Source: CAKZSB01 sp964573105 (GTDB taxonomy: Bacteria > Pseudomonadota > Gammaproteobacteria > Granulosicoccales > Granulosicoccaceae). From it: a stretch of 64,000 nucleotides of DNA. Position 1 is the first letter of the stretch; each line of letters opens with the position of its first letter. The translations under genes were made by a program, and so were the position numbers. The notes beneath the pieces were generated by a model. That model had not been told where the DNA came from, ran no database searches, and saw only the letters and a list, made by a program, of their open reading frames with translations. The stretch covers positions 1 through 64,000 of the forward strand of contig CAZNIS010000007.1 in assembly GCA_964573105.1 (NCBI GenBank), given 5' to 3'. Shown here piece after piece: positions 17,204-25,567 of the stretch.

Positions 17204-19543
17204 TCAGGCGGCGCGATCGAGTGATGTCTGCGCTTTCATCCACTGTTGAAATTCTTCGGCGGACAAGGGTTGCGAATACAGATAGCCCTGGCCGAAGTCG
17301 CAGTTCATCGCGGCCAGTGCGCGGGCCTGTGCCTCATCCTCTACGCCCTCGGCCACGGTGCTGACGTTGAGCTTGGTCGCCAGTTCGATGATCGATTGAA
17401 CGATGTGGCGGCTCTTTTGATCGTTCTCTATTTCGCGGGTGACTTCCTTATCGATTTTCAGCGTGTCGATCTCGCAACGTGTCAACAGCGCGAGGCTTGA
17501 ATGGCCAGCGCCGAAATCATCCATCGCGATCTTGATGCCCATCTCCTTCAGGGCACGAATGTTGTGCTCGACGAACTCCAGATTTTCAAATGCTGAGGTC
17601 TCGGTGATTTCTATCTCAATAAAACGCGCCAGGTGCTGACGGTCGCCGGCAATGTTGCGCACGGTATCCACCAGGTTACGTCGACTGGCCTGCGTGGAAG
17701 AGAAATTAAGCGCAATCGAGGCCGGTGCGAGCTTTTCCTTCTCCCATTCGGCCAGATGATCGAAGACGCGTCCGAGCACCCACTCATCCATCTCGCAAAT
17801 CTGGCCGTTGGCCTCTGCCTGGGCGATGAAATCCTGCGGTGTAAATACGCCCAGTTCCGGGTGGTCCCAACGCAGCAGCGCCTCGGCGCCAATCGGCACC
17901 CCGTCACTTAAACGAACCTTGGGCTGAAACAAAAGATGGAGCTCGTCGTTGTCGATCGCGAGTTTTATTGCGTTATCCATCTTGACCTTTCGATCGGTCG
18001 CCGCGCGCAACTCAGGGTCGAAGAAGCGATAGGTGTTCTTGCCGTTCTTTTTCGCCTCGTACATCGCCATGTCGGCAAAGGTGATCAGTTCATCGGCCTC
18101 GGTGGTATTTTCCGGCGCCAGACAAATGCCGATACTGACACCAATGGAGAATTGCATGCCGCTGATGAAGTAGGGTTTTAACAGCGCTACGCGTATGCGC
18201 TCGGCGACGAGTTCGGCCTGTCGCGCCTCCTGCAGATCGGAAATGATCAGCATGAATTCGTCGCCTGCCAGGCGCGCGACCACAGGCTGCCCTGGCTCTG
18301 GTTCCTCTACCTTTTGCACCGAGCGCGAGACGACATCATCTTCGCGCACGGTATTGATTAGTCGATCGGCCACTTCGCGAATCAATTCGTCGCCGGCGTC
18401 GTGACCGAGTTGATCGTTGACCGGCTTGAAGTTGTCCAGATCCAGAAACATCACGGCGAGTTTGCTGTCCGGGATATCGCGCTGACGTTCAATCTCGGCC
18501 GAAAGACAGCGCAGAAACATGCGTCGATTGGGCAGGTTGGTGAGCGTGTCAGTGAACGCCAGACGTTTGATCTCGCGCGTCGACTCGGTGGTGACCTGCT
18601 GCAGTTTCTCGATGAAGGTGTTGAACCAGAAGGCGAGTTCGGTCATCTCGTCTGAGCCGGTCAGAGGCATGCGCACGTTCATGTCACCGTTGCCCACGGC
18701 GATGCTTTTCAGCGATGACACCATGTGATTGATGCGGCGCAGGATGCTGCGGGTGGTGAAGAATGCCGTCAGAAACAGCAGCACGGCGGTTAGCAGACCG
18801 GTCGTCAGACCCAGTCGCAGTGATTCGCGAGCGCGGACGGTCGCCGCCGATACGCCTGCCACCATCGACTGGTTTTCCTGGTTGGCCAGATCTTCCAGCG
18901 CGTCGGCGACCTGCTGAAATGCCTGCGCATTAGCCTGGCTTTCCTGTGCGGTCGTCGCGAGCTCCTTGTCGCCAGTGATGATGGCGAGCGACAAAGCGTG
19001 CGCATCGGCGAAATAACTATCGAAGCTGCCCAGCACGTCGTTGAGTTCCAGCGCGTGCGTCTGCTCAAGCAGCAAGGCGCTGTGCAGGTGTTTGCGGAAC
19101 CGGCTTGCGATATCCATCGCATTGTCGAGCAGCGTGGTGTCTGATGAGATCACTGCGTGTTCCAGATTGCTCTGGATAAAGTCCAGTTCGTGTGAGGCGG
19201 CCAGCAGCGACTGCTGCATGGGGTATCGGACATCCTTGATGTCCTGCAGCAGGTCGGCTCGATCTTTGGATTCGCTCAGCATGACCGCCAGAAACACGAA
19301 AAAGCCCAACACGCCAATGATGGCGATGGACTGAATCTGCCAGCGCAACGTCTGCCGGTGCTTGCGTCGGTCGGCGGCAGGTCTGGGCTGTCGAAATACC
19401 GATTTAGAAAATTTCAACACGGCTGGCCTGGTAATACGTCTGAGCTCGGGACAGCACCCGAAAGGGGGTGCTAGGGTGGGTAACGGCCATTCGCTGAGTG
19501 CCTTGACTGCGGATTGGCTAACAAAAACCGGGCTTTGCACCAC
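17204..19543 (-). CDS. Membrane GGDEF-EAL protein (cyclic di-GMP turnover)
   Basis: Up to 779 residues. One membrane span lies at about residues 72-92, then a helical periplasmic sensor region to about 240, a second span at 243-263, a HAMP-like linker, a GGDEF domain and an EAL domain. The GGDEF signature is AGDEF (426-430): the first Gly is replaced but the core GDEF remains, so cyclase activity is possible. The EAL motif is intact (554-556, in GAEALLRW), as are DDFGAGHSSL and IDTLKIDKEV, which points to phosphodiesterase activity. The true start is uncertain: a GTG about 41 codons inside, before LKFSKSVFRQ, would also work. The gene is divergent from a GntR regulator. Confidence 0.9.
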   Translation of the reverse strand: MVQSPVFVSQSAVKALSEWPLPTLAPPFGCCPELRRITRPAVLKFSKSVFRQPRPAADRRKHRQTLRWQIQSIAIIGVLGFFVFLAVMLSESKDRADLLQDIKDVRYPMQQSLLAASHELDFIQSNLEHAVISSDTTLLDNAMDIASRFRKHLHSALLLEQTHALELNDVLGSFDSYFADAHALSLAIITGDKELATTAQESQANAQAFQQVADALEDLANQENQSMVAGVSAATVRARESLRLGLTTGLLTAVLLFLTAFFTTRSILRRINHMVSSLKSIAVGNGDMNVRMPLTGSDEMTELAFWFNTFIEKLQQVTTESTREIKRLAFTDTLTNLPNRRMFLRCLSAEIERQRDIPDSKLAVMFLDLDNFKPVNDQLGHDAGDELIREVADRLINTVREDDVVSRSVQKVEEPEPGQPVVARLAGDEFMLIISDLQEARQAELVAERIRVALLKPYFISGMQFSIGVSIGICLAPENTTEADELITFADMAMYEAKKNGKNTYRFFDPELRAATDRKVKMDNAIKLAIDNDELHLLFQPKVRLSDGVPIGAEALLRWDHPELGVFTPQDFIAQAEANGQICEMDEWVLGRVFDHLAEWEKEKLAPASIALNFSSTQASRRNLVDTVRNIAGDRQHLARFIEIEITETSAFENLEFVEHNIRALKEMGIKIAMDDFGAGHSSLALLTRCEIDTLKIDKEVTREIENDQKSRHIVQSIIELATKLNVSTVAEGVEDEAQARALAAMNCDFGQGYLYSQPLSAEEFQQWMKAQTSLDRAA

Positions 19544-19555
19544 GTCGCGTTAATC

Positions 19556-19565
19556 TGGTATACAA
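19556..19565 (+). promoter_or_regulatory. GntR (FadR-subfamily) operator-like palindrome
   Basis: TGGTATACAA fits the FCD-type GntR operator form TNGT-N-ACNA. It overlaps a -10-like TACAAT (19561-19566) and lies 24 bp before the start of the GntR gene, so autoregulation is likely. A -35-like TTGCAC at 19535-19540 is 20 bp upstream, a longer gap than ideal. Confidence 0.5.
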
Positions 19566-19589
19566 TATCCCAGTCCTTGGAACGCTGGT

Positions 19590-20276
19590 TTGTCGGCCGT
19601 GCAGGTTGAATCGCTGAAGATCGAGTCGGGTCTTAAAGATCGAGTCTACGACGCCCTCAAAAACGCCATCGTGCAGATGGATATCTATGCCACTGAGGAG
19701 TTGCCCAAGCTTGATGAGCGCCAGATGGCGGAGCAGCTTGGCGTCAGTCGAACACCTGTGCGCGAGGCGCTGGCGCGGCTCGAACACGAGGGGCTGGTGC
19801 GGATGGTGCCGCGCCGCGGCGCTTTTGTGGTGCGCAAATCCAAACGGGAGATCGTCGAGATCATCCACGTCTGGGCCGGGCTTGAGGGCATGGCCGCGCG
19901 GCTCGCGACGCAACTTGCGAGTAACGAGGAACTGGCAGCGCTGCGCAGTGAGTTCGTCACCTTCGACAGCACCGACAAAGCCAGCGCCAATATAGATGAG
20001 TACTCCCAACAGAATATCCGGTTTCACCAGAGCATCGTGGAACTGGGTCAGTCCGAACTGCTGAAGTCCATGATGGACCGGCTGTTCATTCAAATGCAAT
20101 TCATCCGGCGGCACTCGGTCCGCGATGCCGATCGAACCGCACGATCTGTCAGCGATCACATACTGATCATCGATGCGCTCGAAGCTCGCCTGCCGGAGCG
20201 AGCACACGAACTGGTGGTTGGCCATGCACTGAGTCTGGCCGAGCACGTCAATGAGCACATCGACTACCTGAAATAG
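19590..20276 (+). CDS. GntR-family transcriptional regulator (FCD/FadR subfamily)
   Basis: About 228 residues. The N-terminal winged helix is clear: MAEQLGVSRTPVREALARLEHEGLVRMVPRRGAFV at about 45-80. The C-terminal FCD effector domain starts near REIVEIIHVWAGLEGMAARL and holds the conserved His residues in FHQSIVELG and SDHILIIDALEA. The start is TTG 19590 or GTG 19599; no ATG is available. It lies 17 bp before the ThDP enzyme gene and probably controls that cluster in response to its carboxylate or CoA-ester substrate. Confidence 0.9.
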   Translation: MSAVQVESLKIESGLKDRVYDALKNAIVQMDIYATEELPKLDERQMAEQLGVSRTPVREALARLEHEGLVRMVPRRGAFVVRKSKREIVEIIHVWAGLEGMAARLATQLASNEELAALRSEFVTFDSTDKASANIDEYSQQNIRFHQSIVELGQSELLKSMMDRLFIQMQFIRRHSVRDADRTARSVSDHILIIDALEARLPERAHELVVGHALSLAEHVNEHIDYLK

Positions 20277-20293
20277 CAAGGGGGAAAATTCTT

Positions 20294-22045
20294 ATGGCTA
20301 CACCGACTGAAAAGGTTAAGGGCGATACCGCCACCGATACGCTGGTGCAGAAGAGTCGCGACAGCGATGTCATCTCCGGTGGGCATCTGGTTGCGCGCGC
20401 ACTGAAAAACGAGGGCGTGGATACCATCTTCACGCTGTGCGGCGGGCACATCATCGATATCTACGATGGCTGTCTGGACGAGGGGATTCGCATTGTTGAC
20501 GTGCGCCACGAGCAAACGGCAGCACACGCCGCCGACGGCTATGCGCGCCAGACTGGCAAGCTTGGCTGTGTGGTCACGACTGCCGGCCCGGGTTGCACCA
20601 ACGCGGTCACGGGCGTGGCCACGGCGTTTCGATCGGAGAGCCCGATTCTGCACATCGGTGGCCAGAGTTCACTGACGCAACACAAAATGGGCTCGCTTCA
20701 GGATCTGCCACACGTAGATATGATGGCGCCGATCACCAAGTTTTCATCGGGTGTTTTCTCGACCGAACGCGTCGCCGATATGGTCAGCATGGCTGCGCGC
20801 GAGTGCTTCACCGGTGCCTATGGGCCGTCGTATCTTGAGATACCGCGCGATATTCTCGATCGCGAGATTCCAGTGGATTCTGCAGTGATTCCGGACGCCG
20901 GCTCCTACCGCGCCTCAGTGCGCTCAATCGGCGATCCCGAGAGCGTTGAGCAACTGGCCGATATTCTGGTTAAGGCAAAGCGTCCGGCAGTATTGTTCGG
21001 TCAGCAGGTGTGGGCATCGCAGTCACACAAGCACGCGATCAGTTTTGTTCGCTCGCTGGATATCCCCGCCTACATGAACGGCGCCAGCCGAGGCATGATG
21101 CGCGGTGACGATCCGCATCACTTTGACCGCACCCGCTCGGACGCCTTCAAGAACGCCGATGTCATTCTGATCGTCGGCACGCCGTTTGATTTTCGTATGG
21201 GCTATGGCAAGCGCATCTCGCGCGACGCCACTCTGGTACAAATAGATCAGAACTACGCGACAGTCGGCAAGAACCGCGATATCCACCTTGGTCTGGCGGG
21301 TGATCCGGGTGCGATTCTGGCTGCCGTGGAGCAAGCCGCGAGCGGTCGCATCGATGACGGCGCGAAAGCCGAGCGTCAGAAATGGATGCAGGAGCTGCGC
21401 GCGATCGAGGCGACCAAGCTTGAAAAGCTGATGCCGATGTTCACCACGGATCAAAACCCGATTCATCCCTATCGTCTGGCCTATGAAATCAACGAATTCC
21501 TGGGTGAAGACACCATCTACATCGGTGACGGCGGTGACATTGTCACCATTTCTGCCCAGGCCGTGCGCCCGCGCAATCCCGGACAGTGGATGGATCCAGG
21601 GGCGCTCGGCTCACTGGGTGTGGGCACCGGCTTTGCGATGGCTGCCAAGCTTGCCCATCCGGACAAAGAAGTAATGTGTCTGTACGGCGATGGCTCTTTT
21701 GGCATGACCGCCTTTGACATGGAGACCTCGCAACGCTTTGGCGCGCCGTACCTGGCTGTGGTTGGTAACAACTCGCACATGAACCAGATACGCTACGGCC
21801 AGATCGCCAAGTACGGTCAGGATCGCGGTAACGTGGGCAACAAGTTGGGTGAAGTGCCATTCAGTCAGTTTGGCGAGATGATTGGCGGCTATGGCGAGGA
21901 AGTGACTGAGGCCAGCCAGATTCAGCCTGCGCTGCAACGCGCCCGTGAAGCGATTGCCAAAACCGGCAAGTGCGCCGTGGTTAACGTGTGGGTAGATCCC
22001 AACGAGTACGCACCCGGTACCAAAGCACAAACCATGTACAAATAG
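20294..22045 (+). CDS. ThDP-dependent enzyme, predicted oxalyl-CoA decarboxylase-like
   Basis: A 583-residue protein with the three-domain layout of acetolactate synthase, oxalyl-CoA decarboxylase and 2-hydroxyacyl-CoA lyase. The catalytic Glu is in VRHEQTAAHAADGYARQ (Glu73). The Mg-ThDP motif runs from GDGS (465-468) to NN (492-493). By sequence feel it differs from classical Oxc (it has FTLCGGHI where Oxc has a VGIP motif), so sequence alone suggests only a decarboxylase or lyase. Context with formyl-CoA transferase and fhs suggests it makes formyl-CoA, from oxalyl-CoA or a 2-hydroxyacyl-CoA. AAGGGGG precedes ATG 20294. A terminator follows at 22072. Confidence 0.8.
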   Translation: MATPTEKVKGDTATDTLVQKSRDSDVISGGHLVARALKNEGVDTIFTLCGGHIIDIYDGCLDEGIRIVDVRHEQTAAHAADGYARQTGKLGCVVTTAGPGCTNAVTGVATAFRSESPILHIGGQSSLTQHKMGSLQDLPHVDMMAPITKFSSGVFSTERVADMVSMAARECFTGAYGPSYLEIPRDILDREIPVDSAVIPDAGSYRASVRSIGDPESVEQLADILVKAKRPAVLFGQQVWASQSHKHAISFVRSLDIPAYMNGASRGMMRGDDPHHFDRTRSDAFKNADVILIVGTPFDFRMGYGKRISRDATLVQIDQNYATVGKNRDIHLGLAGDPGAILAAVEQAASGRIDDGAKAERQKWMQELRAIEATKLEKLMPMFTTDQNPIHPYRLAYEINEFLGEDTIYIGDGGDIVTISAQAVRPRNPGQWMDPGALGSLGVGTGFAMAAKLAHPDKEVMCLYGDGSFGMTAFDMETSQRFGAPYLAVVGNNSHMNQIRYGQIAKYGQDRGNVGNKLGEVPFSQFGEMIGGYGEEVTEASQIQPALQRAREAIAKTGKCAVVNVWVDPNEYAPGTKAQTMYK

Positions 22046-22071
22046 CGCGTCGAACCGGCGGCTGGATAATT

Positions 22072-22110
22072 CGGGGTCGTGTCTGACAGGACTCGACCCC
22101 GTTTGTTTTG
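22072..22110 (+). terminator. Rho-independent terminator after the ThDP enzyme
   Basis: CGGGGTCG (22072-22079) pairs with CGACCCCG (22094-22101), followed by TTTGTTTTG. A full rho-independent shape. It separates the ThDP gene from the CoA transferase gene, which then needs its own promoter or read-through. Confidence 0.8.
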
Positions 22111-22175
22111 CCAGTATCGATGATTGATCATTTACCTATTACCGTTCAAACCACGCAAGCGAGATACTCACGTTC

Positions 22176-23423
22176 ATGAAAGCACTTGAAGGAGTCAGGA
22201 TACTGGACTTCACCCACGTTCAGTCGGGGCCTACCTGCACACAGTTACTAGGTTTTTTTGGCGCTGATGTGATCAAGGTGGAGCGACCGGGTGTCGGTGA
22301 TGCGACGCGCAAGCAACTGGTTGATGTGGAGGGAGCCGATTCGCTGTATTTCACGATGCTCAACCACAACAAGCGATCACTGACGCTGAACACCAAGAAC
22401 GAGACCGGCAAACAGGTACTCGAGCGCCTGATTGGCGAGTGTGACGTGATGGTAGAGAACTTCGCCCCAGGCGCGCTGGATCGCATGGGATTTACCTGGG
22501 AGCGCATTCAGGAACTCAACCCGCGCATGGTGCTGGCCTCGATCAAGGGCTTTGGCCCCGGCCCTTACGCCGAGTGCAAGGTCTATGAAAACGTGGCGCA
22601 GTGTGCCGGAGGTGCAGCGTCCACCACGGGTTTTCTCGATGGTCCGCCGGTAGTCACCGGTGCACAAATTGGTGATTCCGGCACCGGCCTGCATCTGGCG
22701 TTGGGTATTGTCACGGCGCTGTATCAGCGCGAAAAGTCAGGCCGCGGGCAAAAGGTATCGGCGGCCATGCAGGATGGGGTACTGAACCTCACCCGCGTGA
22801 AGCTTCGCGATCAACAGCGTCTGGCAGCCGGGCCGCTGACCGAGTACTCGCAATTTGGCGAGGGCATACCGTTTGGCGATGCCACACCGCGCGCCGGTAA
22901 CGACTCCGGTGGTGGACAGCCTGGCCGTATTCTCAAATGCAAAGGCTGGGAGCAGGACAATAACGCTTACACCTATTTCATCACGCAAGCAGCAGTCTGG
23001 AAGAACATCTGCGATGTCATTGGCAAGCCGGAGTGGAAGGAAGACGAAGACTTCGCCACCCCCGTCGCACGGCTGCCCCGCTTGAATCAGATTTTTGAGG
23101 CGATTGAAGACTGGACCAAGACTAAAACCAAGTTTGAAGTCATGGATATCTGCAACCCGCTGAATATTCCGGTCGGCCCGATTCTCTCGATGAAGGAAAT
23201 CTCTGAGGAACCCTCGCTGCGTGAGACTGGCACCATTGTCGAGGTCGATCATCCGGAGCGTGGTAAGTATCTGACCGTCGGCTGCCCGATCAAACTGTCA
23301 GATTCACCGGTCGACGTCGAGCGATCGCCGCTGCTCGGTGAGCATACCCAGGAAGTGTTGAAAGACGTGCTGGGTTATTCGTCTAGTGAGATAGAGGAGA
23401 TCGTGTCCTCGGGCGCGGTGTAA
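22176..23423 (+). CDS. frc: Formyl-CoA:oxalate CoA-transferase
   Basis: A 415-residue class III CoA-transferase, very close in remembered sequence to Oxalobacter formyl-CoA transferase. Shared segments include ILDFTHVQSGP, CDVMVENFAPGALDRMGFTWE, KVYENVAQCAGGAA, SGRGQKVSAAMQDGVLNL and GGGQPGRILKCKGWE. The catalytic Asp is Asp167 in GAQIGDSG. The enzyme moves CoA from formyl-CoA to oxalate, giving oxalyl-CoA and formate. The position matching Trp48 of Oxalobacter Frc is Gln47 here, which may alter substrate preference. Neighbours (ThDP enzyme upstream, fhs downstream) fit oxalate degradation. Confidence 0.9.
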   Translation: MKALEGVRILDFTHVQSGPTCTQLLGFFGADVIKVERPGVGDATRKQLVDVEGADSLYFTMLNHNKRSLTLNTKNETGKQVLERLIGECDVMVENFAPGALDRMGFTWERIQELNPRMVLASIKGFGPGPYAECKVYENVAQCAGGAASTTGFLDGPPVVTGAQIGDSGTGLHLALGIVTALYQREKSGRGQKVSAAMQDGVLNLTRVKLRDQQRLAAGPLTEYSQFGEGIPFGDATPRAGNDSGGGQPGRILKCKGWEQDNNAYTYFITQAAVWKNICDVIGKPEWKEDEDFATPVARLPRLNQIFEAIEDWTKTKTKFEVMDICNPLNIPVGPILSMKEISEEPSLRETGTIVEVDHPERGKYLTVGCPIKLSDSPVDVERSPLLGEHTQEVLKDVLGYSSSEIEEIVSSGAV

Positions 23424-23728
23424 ATCACATCATCTGCTTAGTGCTTGGGCGGTTTGCCATTCGTGCGATTGTCGGCAAAGTTGCCAGCACGCCTATAACC
23501 AGCTGTACAAGGTGCCCCGACTCATTGCCTTGTCGGCAATGAAGTCGGGACGATTGCCGCCAGATAGGCTGCAATCGTCGTTTCAAGGGTAAGGCTCGAC
23601 GGTCGCGGGAAAATGGCGGCGGTCGAGTTCATTGAATATGCGCAGGTCTGAGTTGGCAGATTTGAGCAGACAAGAATCTTTGTACCCGCCGCAAGTCAAA
23701 GTGGCAACCACTAACAGGGGCAATAAAA
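23424..23728 (+). promoter_or_regulatory. Structured leader between frc and fhs
   Basis: A 305-bp spacer with no gene. A strong hairpin lies at 23516-23549: CCCGACT pairs with AGTCGGG and CATTGCC with GGCAATG, with one bulged A and loop TTGTC. The 10-mer TTGTCGGCAA occurs twice (23469-23478 and 23530-23539), the first followed by a small GGCAA-AG-TTGCC palindrome. There is no T-run after the large hairpin, so it is not a plain terminator. It could be an RNA regulatory element of fhs. It does not match the ZTP (pfl) riboswitch as I remember it. Confidence 0.45.
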
Positions 23729-25396
23729 ATGAGTGATATCGAGATTGCGCAAAAGGCGGCCATCAAACCGATCCAGGAGATTGCTGACAAAATCAGTATT
23801 CCCCAGGATGCGCTGATCCCCTATGGCAAAACCAAGGCAAAAATAGATCTCGACTACATCAGTTCTCTGAAGGACAAGCCCGACGGCAAGCTGATTCTGG
23901 TCACCGCCATCACTCCCACGCCGGCAGGCGAGGGCAAGACAACGACCTCTGTCGGTCTGACTGATGGTCTGAATCGCATCGGCAAAAAGGCGATGGTCTG
24001 CCTGCGCGAGCCGAGCCTTGGACCCTGTTTTGGTATGAAGGGCGGCGCCGCCGGTGGCGGTTATGCGCAGGTGATCCCGATGGAAGATATCAACCTGCAC
24101 TTTACCGGTGACTTTCACGCGATTGGCGCGGCCAACAACCTGCTGTCAGCCCTGCTGGATAACCACATCCACTGGGGCAACAAGCACGAGATCGACGCCC
24201 GTCGCGTGTCCTGGAAGCGCGTTGTCGACATGAATGATCGCGCACTGCGTTCCATCGCCTGTGCGCTGGGTGGCCCTGGCAATGGCTTTCCGCGTGAAGA
24301 CGGTTTTGATATTACTGTCGCTTCTGAAGTCATGGCGATCTTCTGCCTTGCGACTGACATGGACGATCTGCAGGCGCGCCTGAGTCGCATCGTGATCGGT
24401 TATACCCGCGATCGCAAACCGGTTCGCGCCGATGCGATTCTGGCCCCGGGGCCAATGGCGGTACTGCTGAAAGATGCGATCGCTCCCAACCTGGTACAGA
24501 CACTGGAACACAACCCTGCGTTTATCCACGGTGGACCTTTTGCCAACATCGCCCACGGCTGTAACTCGGTGCTGGCAACCAAAACCGCGCTGAAGCTTGC
24601 CGACTACGTCGTCACTGAAGCGGGTTTTGGTGCCGACCTGGGTGCTGAGAAGTTCTTTGACATCAAGTGTCGCAGCGCCGGTCTCAAGCCCGATGCGGTC
24701 ACTATCGTCGCAACGGTTCGCGCGTTGAAGATGCACGGTGGCGTAGGTAAAGATGATCTGGGTTCCGAAAACGTCGAGGCGGTTAAGGCCGGTTGCAGCA
24801 ACCTGGCGCGGCACATTGAAAACGTCAAATCTTTCGGCGTGCCCGTGGTGGTCGCAATCAATCGGTTCTCGGCCGATACCGATGCCGAAATGGCAGCGGT
24901 ACGCGGCGTATGCGCAGAAAAAGGGGTCAAGGCGATTGATGCGACGCACTGGGCAGACGGCGGCGCAGGTACCGAAGATCTGGCGCGCGAAGTGGTGGCG
25001 GTTGCCGATAGTGGCGAAGCTGACTTTTCACCGCTGTATCCTGACGATATGCCGATCTGGGACAAGATCAAAACCGTCGCGACCAAGATCTACCGCGCTG
25101 ATGACATCGCCGCCGATCAAAAGACCGTCAACCAGATCAAGGATCTGCAGGATGGCGGTTTTGGCAATCTGCCCATCTGTATCGCCAAAACGCAGTACAG
25201 CTTTTCAACCAACCCGGATATGAAAGGCGCACCGACCGGGCACATTCTCAATGTGCGTGAAGTTCGACTGTCCGCCGGTGCCGGATTCATCGTCGTGGTC
25301 TGCGGCGACATCATGACCATGCCGGGACTGCCGCGCGAGCCTGCCGCCAACCGCATCAAGATCGGTGCATCCGGTCAGGTTGAAGGGTTGTTCTAG
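23729..25396 (+). CDS. fhs: Formate-tetrahydrofolate ligase
   Basis: A 555-residue Fhs: formate + THF + ATP to 10-formyl-THF. The nucleotide-binding loop TPTPAGEGKTTTSVGL is at about residues 69-84, followed by REPSLGPCFGMKGGAAGGGYAQVIPMEDINLHFTGD, which is diagnostic. Length is normal. AGGGG sits eight bases before the ATG. Downstream of the CoA transferase, it would assimilate the formate released from oxalate into the C1-folate pool. A strong terminator follows. Confidence 0.97.
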   Translation: MSDIEIAQKAAIKPIQEIADKISIPQDALIPYGKTKAKIDLDYISSLKDKPDGKLILVTAITPTPAGEGKTTTSVGLTDGLNRIGKKAMVCLREPSLGPCFGMKGGAAGGGYAQVIPMEDINLHFTGDFHAIGAANNLLSALLDNHIHWGNKHEIDARRVSWKRVVDMNDRALRSIACALGGPGNGFPREDGFDITVASEVMAIFCLATDMDDLQARLSRIVIGYTRDRKPVRADAILAPGPMAVLLKDAIAPNLVQTLEHNPAFIHGGPFANIAHGCNSVLATKTALKLADYVVTEAGFGADLGAEKFFDIKCRSAGLKPDAVTIVATVRALKMHGGVGKDDLGSENVEAVKAGCSNLARHIENVKSFGVPVVVAINRFSADTDAEMAAVRGVCAEKGVKAIDATHWADGGAGTEDLAREVVAVADSGEADFSPLYPDDMPIWDKIKTVATKIYRADDIAADQKTVNQIKDLQDGGFGNLPICIAKTQYSFSTNPDMKGAPTGHILNVREVRLSAGAGFIVVVCGDIMTMPGLPREPAANRIKIGASGQVEGLF

Positions 25397-25451
25397 CCTC
25401 CCTGGCAAATGCGTGTCGCCCGTTCAAGCAGGTAGCACGTATGCTTTAAAC

Positions 25452-25486
25452 AAAAGGCCTGCTATTGCAGGCCTTTTTGTTTTTTG
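25452..25486. terminator. Rho-independent terminator after fhs
   Basis: AAAAGGCCTGC (25452-25462) and GCAGGCCTTTT (25467-25477) with loop TATT, followed by TGTTTTTT. The A-run before the stem makes it usable on both strands. Confidence 0.9.
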
Positions 25487-25567
25487 GCGGCTGGCCACGT
25501 TGTCAGAATCTGCGAATAGCGGCTTGCCTTGCTAGTATTGAGTCAGGCAATGGATAGTTTGAGCTCA

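Noticed and set aside
23424..23728. ZTP (pfl) riboswitch before fhs
   Set aside because: The conserved 3' motif I remember for this class (CCGCCUGGGC) is not present in the leader.
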